A stretch of 64,000 bases of DNA from Charina bottae (Eukaryota; Chordata; Lepidosauria; Squamata; Charinaidae), in the NCBI GenBank assembly GCA_023362775.1, contig JALMGJ010000003.1:46951916-47015915 (forward strand), written 5' to 3'. Shown here piece after piece: positions 34,183 to 44,253 of the stretch. The position numbers and the translations under genes are program-made. The notes beneath the pieces are model-generated. The model was not told where the DNA came from and did not search any database. It was given only the letters and a program-made list of their open reading frames with translations. Within the stretch, counting starts at the first letter, position 1. The number at the start of each line of letters is the position of its first letter.

Positions 34183-34926
34183 ATGGTATTGAAGAGGAAG
34201 GAGAAAGAAAAAGAAACTGGAAGGACATCTGTTAATCTTTCAACACCTGGAGCATCAATGGAGCCCCCTCCATCAGAACTGAAAAAACTTCTGGAGGCAA
34301 TGGCATCATTAAATAAGAAAATGGAAGATTCAATGATACAAAATAAACAGATGGAAGAACAAATTACATTCTTAGATAAAAAAATTGATATGAAGATGGA
34401 AGAAATGAAGAAAGAGATAATTCAAGAGATTAAACAAAAATTAAAAAAGGATGTACAGACAGTAAAGGAAATAGTGAATATTTTGTCAGGAGAACTTGAA
34501 GATATGCAAGGTCAGATGCAAAAATTAGAGGCTAAATCAGAAGATGTTACTAAGGAATTTGATGTTACTAAAGAAATAGAATACAATTTGGATATTATAG
34601 AATCAGCAGAAATGAGAGAGAAGGAATATATTTTGAGTTTGAGAGCAGTTTTAGAACAACCAAATTAAGAAGAACAATTAAACGAAAATGTAAGAGAAAA
34701 TATGGTTTATGAACTAGTTAAACTTATAGAAATGAGAGAACAAGATTTGGATTTCGAAATAGATAAAGTCTTTAGAGCTGATTCATGGTATGCTAGAGAA
34801 CAGAAAGTGTTTAAAGGACAAAAGTTAAGGATAATTTCTACTTCAAAAGTTAAAACATTTCTAGAGAAATATAAGACAGACATGAGGGAGGCACCAGGAG
34901 AACGTAAGAAGCATTTCATAAAATAG
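34183..34926 (+). pseudogene. L1 ORF1 (coiled-coil RNA-binding protein), one stop, truncated C-terminus
   Basis: L1 ORF1p is a trimeric nucleic-acid chaperone that packages L1 RNA. The ATG at 34183 (MVLKRKEKEK) is preferred over the one at 34021, which lies in the T-rich leader. From there 161 codons are open to a TAA at 34666-34668, and the same frame continues to a TAG at 34924-34926. Residues about 27-130 form a Lys/Glu-rich heptad coiled coil (LLEAMASLNKKMEDS, MKKEIIQEIKQKLKK). An RRM-like part follows (SLRAVLEQ in place of the usual RLRG). The start of the C-terminal domain, EIDKVFRADSWYAREQ, matches the ID-V-R-NS-YAR pattern of L1 ORF1p. The rest of that domain is missing. The single stop is the main lesion before the truncation. 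Confidence 0.78.
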
Positions 34927-35473
34927 AATAGAAGTAAAGAACAGAGATAAATGGCTGACCTATAAGGACTCTTTATTGCTAAAATTGATGGATTGGCAGA
35001 AAAGGATAAATTGACATGTTTATTAAAATAAAATTCAAACTAAAGATTAGAAACTATTAATGGACTATTTGGAAAATGCTGGAGGGGCAAAGCTTGTATG
35101 AGGATTTGAAGATTAAATTATATATAAACTGATATATTAGACAAGAAATGTTTTTTAATGTGATATACAGACCTAGCATGCAAGACGCATTTCATAGAAT
35201 AGAATAGAAGTAAGGAATAGAGATAAATGGCTGACTTATAAGGACTTTCTATTGCTAAAATTAAAGGATTGACAGAAAATGATAAATTGACATGTTTATT
35301 AAAAGAAAATTCAAACTATTACTTTTTTAAGAGTAGAAACTATTAATGGACTATTTGGAAAATGCCGGAGGGGCAAAGCTTATATGAGGATTTGAAGATT
35401 AAATTATATATAAATTGACATATTAGACAAGAAATGTTTTTTCAATGTGATGTATAGACCTAGCATGTATGAC
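34911..35473 (+). repeat. Tandem 276-bp duplication of an L1 ORF2/3' UTR segment
   Basis: Unit 1 begins at 34911 (GCATTTCATAAAATAGAATA) and unit 2 at 35187 (GCATTTCATAGAATAGAATA). Each contains AAATTGACATGTTTATTAAA, CTATTAATGGACTATTTGGA and GATTAAATTATATATAAA in the same order. One frame reads (K)LLMDYLENAGGAKL, resembling the extreme C-terminus of L1 ORF2. Scattered differences show that the duplication predates the present copy or is old. Confidence 0.85.
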
Positions 35474-35747
35474 AAATTTTGTAAAATATTATGACCAGAG
35501 ATAAATCGGAAGTTGATTACTTTCTATGCTTCATCTTTTTTTTCTTTTTTTCTTTGCTTTACTACACTTTTTTCTTCTCTCTTTGATTTGTATTTCTATT
35601 TCTTTTTCCGTTTCCAACTTTTAACTATGTATATTCAAAACCCAATAAAATATTTTTTTAAAAAAAGAGAGAGAAACTACGAATTCTCAGGCCATTTAAG
35701 CTGCATACAGTAGGTAGTAGGTAGAAAGTGACTAATAATGTGAATGT

Positions 35748-35790
35748 CTCTCTCTCTCTCACACACACACACACAAACACACAAATACAT
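35748..35790. repeat. CT/CA microsatellite
   Basis: (CT)n passes into (CA)n, interrupted by AAACACACAAA. Confidence 0.85.
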
Positions 35791-36359
35791 GCATATCAAG
35801 CAGCTGTGTCCTTGAATCTCTGCCTGCCAGCCAAGTTTGAGTAACTATTTGGATGAAGCTTGGCAGTAAACATGTTTTAGAAAAAGAGCAAGAGTTAACA
35901 GTTTCTTGGGTGAGTGGACGGAGGGAGTTCAATTTATGGAACAATGACTATTGCTGGATGACATTTAAGGGGAAAAAATGGTGGAGCTGACATCTCAGCA
36001 GAATTGATATAAGGATTCCTGAATTTATGTCAACAGGGGGAGAGAAACACAACTTGCATATCTTAGCTCAAGCAGAACTCAGTGTTGTCTAGAATTTCTT
36101 TCAAGTTGCCAAAACTTTTACTAACCATTAAACTGACTGAGAGAACAGGCTCTTGGTTTCCAACATTCATGGAAGTGATGATGAGCCCCGAAACAGGGCA
36201 ACCACATATTTCAGCTGCTATCATCCCAGAGCAACTGCCAAGAAAAGTTAAAGGATCACTTGCAAAATACAATTACCACTGACTATTGCAATTCTTCTTG
36301 GAATTGACCACATACAGTATATAAACCAGTAATGTATTTCACCTCTACCACCATGAAAT

Positions 36360-36790
36360 TGATTGATTAGGTGACATCGAGTCAATATCAATTCTTAGTG
36401 ACAACACTGACAGAACTTCTCCAGGATGAAGGTCAGGTCTTCCAATGGTGACCCGTCAGTGTTGTAACCAAAATTATCACCTTTGTCCTGGTCATCCTTT
36501 TTCTCTCTTTCCTTTCACAGCATTACAGACATCTCCAGAGTCCCAAGCCTTCATATAATGTATCCAAAATATGATAGTTTGAGCCTGGTTATTTGTGCCA
36601 CAAGTGAGAACTCTGGATTGATTGTTCTATGATCCATTTGATTTGTGGTTTTTTGTTATCTATTCTCAGCAATAGAGAATTTTCTCCAACAGCAAAGTTC
36701 AAAATCATCAATACAGTATTTCTGTCTTGCTTCTTCATTCCAACTTTCACTTCTAACAACCATGAAATAGTAATACTAATTTTATTTGTT
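36360..36790 (-). mobile_element. Ancient RTE/BovB-related LINE remnant
   Basis: On the minus strand, pieces in changing frames follow the BovB C-terminal order: ELCCWRK, NPEFSLVAQITRLKLSYFGY, then an MLWKE block, and near 36370-36400 a TCGATGTCAC end. They correspond to the CWRR, NPEYSLEG, LKLKYFGHLMRR and MLGK blocks of the young copy at 23316. Divergence is high, so this is an older insertion or a different RTE subfamily. Confidence 0.65.
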
Positions 36791-37622
36791 GCAGCAAAAG
36801 AAACATGACTTGAAAATAACTCAGTTTTCTTCTGTTCCTTAAATATGAACTGGTTCCCACATTTCATCACAAGTTGTATGATGGCCACTATATTTTTTAT
36901 TATTAAAAAATAGAATACAAAAAAAACCCTATCAGAATTAATCACACAGGAATGAATCTCAGAACCCTCTTCATGCCAAGAGATTTTGTCTCATTTTGGG
37001 TGATTTTTCTCTACTTCCTAGAACAATCCATCACAAGAGAGCATACACACAGCTGTCTGATGAAAGACCTATTTCAGCACAGTCTGTGTAACTTCATACT
37101 CCAGCAAAAAAGTAACATCTAGTGTGTGTGATGCTTTGTGCATTATAAAACTGGTCAGCACAATCAAGAACCAGAAGCATAGAGCTTTTAAAAGCCCAAC
37201 AGGAAAAAAAAAGGAAAAAAAGAGCCCTTTAAATGTTCTCATTTATCTATTATATAAATAATATGAAATAGCTTGGAAATACTTAATATATGCTAAGGCT
37301 GACGTCAAATGAAAACACATAAGGTTTCCAGGATATGAACAAAGAGTTGCTACAACAACTCTTCAACACTATTCAGTGAGCAGTATAGACTTTTCAGGTT
37401 TGCACAGACCACCTTTTCCTGTGCTGCTACTCTCCAGATGTGTTGGAACCATAACTCCCAGAATTCTTGGCCAACACAAACCTTCTGGCTTGCAGACCTA
37501 ACAAAGCAATTGTAATTGCTGTAAAGGGCTTCTACTCTAGTTTTCTTCAGTTAATCAGTGAATATATTTCTGGTTACCAGGTGCTGGAACATCTTAAGAG
37601 TATATTGAGAGAGTTTGGTTTG

Positions 37623-37870
37623 AGAGAGCCAGTTTGGTCTAGTGGTTAAGGCAACGGGCTAGAAACCAGGAGACTGAGAGTTCTAGTCCCACCTTAGGTG
37701 TGAAAGCCAGCTGGGTGACCTTGGGCCAGTCTCTCTCTCTCAGCCCAACTCACCTCACAGGGTGGTTGTTGTGGGGAAAACAGGAGGAGGAAGGAGTATT
37801 AGATATATTCGCCACCTTGAGTTATTTATAAAATTAATAAAGGCGGGATAGAAAATAAATAAATAAAATA
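37623..37870 (+). mobile_element. tRNA-SINE, family B head with L2-like tail
   Basis: Head GAGAGCCAGTTTGGTCTAGT with A-box region, B-box-like GAGTTCTAGTCCC, body AGCTGGGTGACCTTGGGCCA and CTCAGCCCAACTCACCTCAC, and 3' end CACCTTGAGTTATTTATAAA, AGGCGGGATAGAAAATAAAT with AAAT repeats. The tail resembles the L2 3' end (GGCGGT plus AAAT repeats), suggesting L2-driven mobilisation. It corresponds to the widespread squamate ('Sauria-type') tRNA SINEs by memory. Confidence 0.85.
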
Positions 37871-37984
37871 TATAGATAAAGAGCTACATATTTTTGAGCA
37901 GCCTTAACGCTTATTACAGGGGTTCATGATACCCCATGGGGTTGTGAACCACTTAAAAGAGGATTGCAAGGGTTTTTTTAGACT

Positions 37985-38245
37985 GACCAGGCTTGACGAT
38001 GTGGTCGTAAAGTGTGATGTCACGTGACTGAGCCGACTTACAACGGCAGTTGCGGAAGTCCCGGTTGCTGTTGTTAGGCAAATCCTGCATGGTCGCAGCG
38101 TCCTACAGTCACGTGGTCACCATTTGCAACCTCCTGCCAGCTTCTCCATTGACTTTGCTTGCCAGAAGCCAGCAGTGAAGGCCACAAATGGCAATCATAT
38201 GACTGCAGGACACTGCAACCGCTGGAATTGCGAGCTGGTTGCAGG
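37985..38245. mobile_element. Partial TA-flanked MITE, GTAGTCCTC family
   Basis: The internal motifs GATGTCACGTGACTGAGCCG, ACCATTTGCAACCTCCTGCC and GACTTTGCTTGCCAGAAGCC match the complete copies at 45096 and 60536. The terminal CAGGTAGTCCTC ends are not recognisable, so it is truncated or decayed at both ends. Confidence 0.75.
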
Positions 38246-38579
38246 ATATAAAATAAATAAATAATTGTAAGGCTGAGGTCCATATTACCTTATAAAAATG
38301 TTCTCCATCCCTCCCCTTCACCCCAAATAAAGGTATTACTCTTAAGTTCTGTCCATATTTTCAAATATTAATAGTGCAATATTCTAGGACACATACTGGG
38401 GGGAAAACAAACAAAATCATATCCCAAATCTTGAAGATATGCCACATTTGGGATAAACTGTACCCTTCAAAAGGAAGGATTACCATTTAGAAAAATATGT
38501 AATGTTTTTGAGAAGGAAGCATTCCCAAACAAATTAAAATCAGTCTATGAAAGCGATGCTTTTAAACTTATAAATTAGT

Positions 38580-39370
38580 AAGAGAAAGCCTGAGAGGACC
38601 ATTTTTAATAATTATCAATTACATCCAACAGCTTTCTCTCTGACAGCTACCTTCAATTACATAACAACTGCTGTTTTTGACAAATTGCTACAATTAAATA
38701 ATTTCAATTACAGATGGGGGAAGTATGGCACCTGTCATTTTGCCTGTCTAATGAACCAAATTAACAACAAAATAAAATAAATATATGAGTCTCTAGAGAA
38801 TGCATAGCAATTTATTTAAAACAAATCCTTGCTGTTCAGATATAGCCTTGCTGATCACAAGTCCAATGTATTCTTAATTAAAAACAATTTAAGATTCCCC
38901 AGCACACATTTACTCCTGAAATTCTAAAACTTCAGTGTATTCTGTCTGCAGCAAGGTTTTGCTATACTCATTCATATTTAATTTTTGAGGATGGTTCACT
39001 GCACATAAAATATTTATAACTCAGAAGGTTTTTGAAATTGGAATGCTAAAATGTCAGCCACACTCTCAAAATAGTGCTCATTTTACAGATCAGCAGGGCT
39101 CTTGTTTTAACCACCTCCAAAGCAGGAATGACACCATAAAATCTATCTGTGCTGACTACAAAGCTAATTGCAAGGGAAATGAAATGCAAAAAGAACAGAA
39201 TTGATTTTTCTAAAGGCAAGCTGCAAGTCACTTTTCCCCCAATGCAGCCCATTCTCTTAAATGACTTAGGGCTGTTTGTTTCGTAAACTGGGCTTAGGCA
39301 ACTGATGGAAAACAATGTGAATCTAATTAAAACCAGAATGTCATCCTCTCTTGATTAGCATCTTCTTTTT
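38580..39370. other. Non-repetitive block, candidate conserved non-coding DNA
   Basis: This stretch has no repeat signature and a fairly even base composition. It contains many TAAT/ATTA-type motifs (CAATTACATAAC, TTTCAATTACAGATG, GCTAATTGCAAG). It stands out from the transposon-rich surroundings. Conservation cannot be judged from one genome. Confidence 0.3.
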
Positions 39371-39640
39371 TATTCTGGCACGGGAATTCTCCGGATCCCT
39401 ACACTTTATTTTCCCCCTTCTATCAACACACTCAAAGGCATTCTTAACTTCCTGTTTGCAGTGGCTTCTGTAGATTGATGCCCACCATCTTCTCCCACCA
39501 TCCTTTACCCCCTTTGTTAAATTGTAAGCCTGTCTCTCTTTTTAAAAAACCATGGGGGAAGAATTCTTTCCATCAGAGGGAGGCTGCAGAGCTGCCATAT
39601 GAAATGTGGGTTTAGAAAAGCAAGCTAAGTGCTATACATC

Positions 39641-39830
39641 AGGGATCTCCAACCCCCAGGACACGGACCGGTACCGGTCCGTGGCCTCTGTTAGGTACTG
39701 GGCCGCCATGCTGGTCTCCGAACCCCACCCCGATCCGCACGATTGGCTCCCGCCTGCAAACCCCACCCCCCACCCGGTCCGCGCGATTGGAGCCTCAAGA
39801 TTAAACTGTGTGGAAAACAAGATCACAAAT
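39641..39830. mobile_element. Partial hAT-type element, CAGGGGTCCCCAAC family
   Basis: It begins CAGGGATCTCCAACCCCCAG and has the self-complementary ACGGACCGGTACCGGTCCGT, as in the complete element at 59101-59423. GC-rich sequence with two CGCACGATTGG / CGCGCGATTGG repeats follows. No right terminus is visible. Confidence 0.7.
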
Positions 39831-40150
39831 AAGCCCTTACTAGCAATTTCTGCCCTTCAATATGTAGAAGCGTAGAAAAGGAGGAGCCACCAGCACATCT
39901 GTAGCAGCAGAAACAAAAAACTGGTTGTTTCACTTGCTGAAGTATTTCGCAGGAAACATCAGTAAATAAACTAGGCCAAGTTACAGAGCTTACACTTTAG
40001 ACCTTGAAGAAAGAACAGAAACAGTTTAGAAAGATTTCTGAGTGACCCCTTGCTTAGTTTTTTGTCTAAACTATATGCAATTTGGCTACACAGATTCAGC
40101 AATACATGGCCTCACATTCTAGAGCTTAACGTACATCAGTACTGAATCCT

Positions 40151-40432
40151 TTTTTAAAAAGAATTTTATTAAGTTTAGAGCATAGATAAAAACTACAATA
40201 AAAAATAAAAAACTACAAAAAAATAAAAAAGAAGTGAAAAACACAAGAATTTTTTTTAAAAGATTACGTAAGAAGTGACTTCCAACTTTCAACAACAAAA
40301 ATATATAGCAATTCCCATAATTAATGCCTTTCTCTAAATTTAACCAAAATCACATTATTTCTATATATCATTCCATGGACATTATGTAAATCAATAAAAG
40401 CAAATGCTTCTTCCATATATATATATATATAC

Positions 40433-40472
<40 letters not shown>

Positions 40473-42183
40473 ACACACACACACACACAAATATATAAAC
40501 CTTCAAATCAACTTCTCCCCCCATAAAAACTCGTTTATAAAATGTTTCCCTCCTATCACTATTCTATATATTTCTGGCCACTATGTTAACAATCAAATTA
40601 TTATAATCATTTAAAAAAACATTTAAATTATCTACTTTTATGCTTAATACTACAATCTTACCCCTATTAAACCTTAAAAAACAAACTTTAAATGATTAGA
40701 GGAAAAATAGAATCATACAACCTTATAATCAATCCACATACTTATTCTTAATTTCTATATTATATTTCTATATTAACAATCAAATTGTAAAAACATTTTT
40801 AAAAACATTTAAATTATCTACTTTTATGCTTAATACTGTTATTTCAATCTTACCCCTATTAAACTTTAAAAAACAAAACTTTAAATCATTGCAAAAAACT
40901 TTAAATCATTACAGAAAAATAAAATCATACAGCCTTAAAATCAATCCACATACTTATTCTTAATTTTTATCCCACCTCAAAATAAACTAAAGCATTTAAT
41001 CTCTATAACAACAACTTTTAAACCATTACTGAAAAATAACATCATACAGCCTTGAAATCAATCCACGTTTACTCTTAATTTCTTATCCCACCTCAAAATA
41101 AACCAAAGCATTTATTTGTCTCCATATTATACACAGAAGATTTCTTATATAGACAAATCAAGAAACCCAGCTGTCGCCCCTACATAGTCAACAGAAAATT
41201 TCCCACATGACCGAGCTATCTCATTCTCAAAACAGACCCTGTAATAAACAAGCCATTTTTCTTCTTGGAAGTTGAATTGTAACTCCTTGATGACTGTTGT
41301 TTCTTCACCATCTGGGTTCTCACAGTCGGAAGGGATACTTCCCCCTTGATGAATCTCTTTCTCTCCCTTCAGAAAATCAAAATCGATTGATACATTTTAA
41401 AAGCAATATCTCGTACTTCTTGTAAAGTAGCTTGAACAATTTCATGGAAAATCTCATTAAAGTCAGCAGACTGCTCGGCACGGAGCTCTAAGATTGTTTT
41501 CTTAAGATCGTCCATAATTCAGACAGTAAAGTCTGGCACCTTCTGCTGATGTGTATAAACTAGTGGGTTAATAAAAGGCTTCCAGAGGCTAAAATACAGC
41601 ATCCAAGGCAAGTGAACAGAAAACTAAAAACTAAGAACATCAAGTTGAATGTGTCGGAAAATATTAAGTCCTTCAAACTAGATAGAAAAATAATAACGGA
41701 GAGATAGTTATTTATTCTCAGTCCTCCTTAAATTTTGAATGGAAAGCAAGCTAGCAGCTAAAAAATTTTTTTTTTTAAATCTCCTCCAGAAACGTTATGC
41801 ACCAAGAGATTCGTATCTTCTTCTTGTTAAAAACCTCTCTTGGGGTCCAAAAACTCAAAAATATACAAACTAGGTGATTTAGAAATGAGAAAGGCTCGAC
41901 CTAGTGTCCCAAAGGGGCTGCAGCGTGGTCTGGAAATGGTGGCATCCCCGACTCCCATCTCCTCTTACCAGAATAGTGCCAACACCGTTGGCGATCTTCA
42001 AGGCTACAAGGTGACGTTATGAAGTACAAATGGGATGATTCCGAGTGTTTTCTGTCCATAAAAACACTCTAGGGCAACAGGAAAAGCCTGCCTGTGCCTC
42101 CAAAAAGAATCCACGCTGTTGGGTCTGCCCGCTGATCTTGCGAGCAGGGTGTTCAGTCAGCCATCTTCTCACCGGAAGTCGCC
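40151..42183 (-). mobile_element. 5'-complete, ORF2-less L1 derivative, minus
   Basis: A perfect 17-bp TSD CATCAGTACTGAATCCT (40134-40150 and 42184-42200) bounds a 2,033-bp insert. On the minus strand the 5' end reads GGGCGACTTCCGGTGAGAAG then ATGGCTGAC, sharing CGACTTCCGG with the element at 33125. A GC-richer 5' UTR runs from 42183 to about 41820. At 41515 a short frame opens (MDDLKKTILELRAEQSADF, 48 codons), perhaps an ORF1 remnant. The 3' half is extremely AT-rich, with three imperfect repeats of about 180-200 bp (near 40580, 40770 and 40930). The 3' end AATTTTATTAA plus poly-T (plus strand) matches 46469. There is no endonuclease or RT domain. Confidence 0.75.
40414..40490. repeat. TA then CA microsatellite
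   Basis: (TA)n to 40431 then (CA)n with a few CATAC interruptions to 40490. It lies inside the L1-derived element, near its 3' end. Confidence 0.9.
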
Positions 42184-42211
42184 CATCAGTACTGAATCCT
42201 AACATACTTTA

Positions 42212-42345
42212 AAAGGGTAAAGGTTCCCACACACAGTCGTGTCCAACTCTAGGGACCGGTGCTCATCTCCGTTTGTTAGCCGAAGAGTCAGCATTGTCCG
42301 AAGACGCTTCCATGGTCATGTGGCCGCCATGACGTGTGCAGAACT
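42212..42345 (-). mobile_element. SINE family A, 5'-truncated, minus
   Basis: GGTAAAGGTTCCC, ACAGTCGTGTCCAACTCTAG and TCCGTTTGTTAGCCGAAGAG give the tail and body. It ends near GGCCGCCATGACGTGTGCAG without the tRNA-like head. It starts only a few bases beyond the TSD of the L1-derived element at 40151-42183. Confidence 0.8.
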
Positions 42346-42608
42346 TACAAAGCTTAACAAAAGAGATTAGGAACTGACTAAATACTCTCATATGGCAGCA
42401 AAGTATATTTCCTGTTTCATAGTTCATAATTATACAGAATTCTCACCCTTCAAAAACAAATGATAACACATGCAGTGTTGTGATGCAATTACATCATTGC
42501 AACATTTATGCAATGAATTATGATGCATGTGGTGTCAGTTTGATGTCATCGTGGTTTGTTACAGGCACCTATGGCCCTTAAGCTACATAGGACAATGGCA
42601 ACCACTGT

Positions 42609-42856
42609 GACATACAAAGAAGAACAAATGTTCCCTTGAATTTTTATTGGCTGCAAAGTATTATATTATTAAAAACCAAATATAGAGTTCTGAGCTTCTC
42701 TGAAGAAAAGTCTTCACTAGTATCCAAAGACTAAACTAGTACTAATGAAGACTGTTCTTCATCAGAGAAGCTCAGAACTCTGTATTTCGTTTCTAAAAAT
42801 ATAATACTTTGCGGCCAATATAAATTTAGGGGAACATTTGTTCATCTTTGTATGTC
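42609..42856. mobile_element. Foldback element, ~110-bp inverted arms
   Basis: The left arm starts GACATACAAAGAAGAACAAA and runs through GCAAAGTATTATATT and GAGTTCTGAGCTTCTCTGA. The right arm is its reverse complement, ending TTTGTTCATCTTTGTATGTC at 42856. The centre is about 25 bp around ACTAGTATCCAAAGACTAAA. No clear TSD or coding sequence. CTTCTCTGAAGAAG recurs at about 43013-43026. It could be a MITE or a tail-to-tail pair of retroelement ends. Confidence 0.6.
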
Positions 42857-43504
42857 TTCATTTCCAGAAGGAAGGAATGAACCCTAATCCCAGGAAATAG
42901 ATGGAGTTTTTTGCTTAGATTTACTGTTCAAATCAAATTAAGCCTTAAACATAGTATGGCTGTGTGTACATATGTGTATATACAATGTATGTATATGTGT
43001 ACACTGGTGCTTCTCTGAAGAAGAAGTAACAGCAAGATCTGTGAATCACGTAGTTTAGTGAGAATACTCTACTTTCAAGATCCCAATCTGCATTTGACCT
43101 GGCCAAAAGGACAGCAAAAATATAGTCAAGAGTGAGTCTGGTTTAATATAAAAAAAACACTTCCTTTAAATAAGATATTTATATATTAACTACAAAATAT
43201 AATATTACTGATTGTATACTGCACGTCTCCTCCTCCTCCTAAGAAAAAGAAGAGCCCCAAGTGTTTGTCAAGTCTAGATGAATTAGGGCAGATGGTGTCA
43301 AGGTTGCCCTTACCAGCATCTGGGATCACGCATCCAAGCCTGGCTAAAACCCAGGAAAACGCCAGAGGGCTGTCAGACACAAGTATGCTCAGGAATACTT
43401 GTGCACACCTTTGGGTAGTGGCCACCTGCGGCACCAGCCCACCTGCACTCCATAGCTCTCACCCGCCGGCCTGCTTGCCTGGATTCCCGCCCCTTCCCAC
43501 TGGT

Positions 43505-43667
43505 CCTCACTTAATGACCTTCATGGTCCTCACTTAACAACAGTAATGGGGACTGCCAGGATTGACATTGCTAAGCAATGCAATCACGTGACATGGAGCT
43601 TTATGACTGCATCACTTAGGGCCGGAAATTCTGGTCCCAATTGCTGTCATAACCTGAGGACTACCTG
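43505..43667. mobile_element. TA-flanked MITE, internally deleted copy
   Basis: The right end AACCTGAGGACTACCTG is followed by TA, as in the complete family copies. The left part has GGTCCTCACTTAATGACC. It is about 160 bp instead of about 400, so the interior is largely lost. CACGTG lies at 43585-43590. Confidence 0.7.
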
Positions 43668-43735
43668 TATTAGCATGCTGTTGTCTGTTTGCTGTTAACT
43701 CTGGAATTTGGAAAGAGCATCTTCAGCCAAGCATT

Positions 43736-43793
43736 GGTCATGAACATCCCCATTACTTTGGATAGAATATATCATATAAGCTTGAGTAAACAA
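43736..43793 (+). repeat. Short dispersed repeat, second copy at 51198-51254
   Basis: GGTCATGAACATCCCCATTA, then TTTGGATAGAATATATCATA here; GGTCATGAACATCCCCATTG with TTTGAATAGAACATACCATG at 51198. Both are direct and equally long, and neither is part of a repeat I can name. Confidence 0.65.
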
Positions 43794-43814
43794 ATAATAT
43801 CTATACATTCTATG

Positions 43815-44253
43815 CAGGTAGTCCTCAGTTAATTATGGCAATTGGGACCAGAATTTCCATTGCTAATCAACGCAGGTCATAAAGTGCGACGTTATATAAC
43901 TGTGCTGCTTAGCAAAAGAAATTCCGGTACTTCCAGTTATCGTTAAGCGAAGCACCACAGGCCATTAAGCAAGGACATTGTGTGATCACCATTTGTGACC
44001 TCCTGCCGGCTGCCCCACTGACTTTGCTTGTAGGAAGCCAGCAAAGAAGGTCACAAATAGTGATCCTGTGACTGTGGGATGCTGCGATGTTGTAACTGTG
44101 AACAGGTCACCGAGCAACCAGATCGCAATCATGTGACTGCAGGGACACTGTGACTGACGTAAGTATGAGGACCGGTCATAACTACCACTTGTTCAGCACC
44201 ATCATAAGCTCGAATGGTCGCTGAACGAGTGGTCGTGAAATGAGGACCACCTG
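43815..44253. mobile_element. TA-flanked MITE, GTAGTCCTC family, complete copy
   Basis: It begins CAGGTAGTCCTCAGTTAATT and ends TGAGGACCACCTG followed by TA. The left flank TG instead of TA is one change from the target dinucleotide. The interior contains the family's GTGATCACCATTTGTGACCT and GACTTTGCTTG segments. There is no transposase. Confidence 0.85.

Larger units (their letters stand above)
33125..35670 (+). mobile_element. HAL1-like L1 derivative: 5' UTR + ORF1, ORF2 deleted
   Basis: A perfect 17-bp TSD (GAGAAACTACGAATTCT at 33108-33124 and 35671-35687) bounds a 2,546-bp element. Order: GC-rich 5' segment starting GATTCGACTTCCGGGTGTCG (to about 33410); a very T-rich leader (33415-34170); ORF1 with a coiled coil (34183-34926, one internal stop); two tandem copies of a 276-bp segment that looks like the last part of L1 ORF2 plus 3' UTR (34911-35473); a 3' UTR with CAATAAAATA and a poly-A end. 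No endonuclease or RT domain is present. The intact TSD and the 5' motif shared with the element at 40151-42183 argue for a complete non-autonomous unit rather than a 5'-truncated L1. HAL1 is the mammalian analogue. Confidence 0.8.

Noticed and set aside
40151..41200. AT-rich satellite array
   Set aside because: The imperfect ~190-bp repeats are confined within the TSD-bounded L1 derivative, so they are internal to that element.
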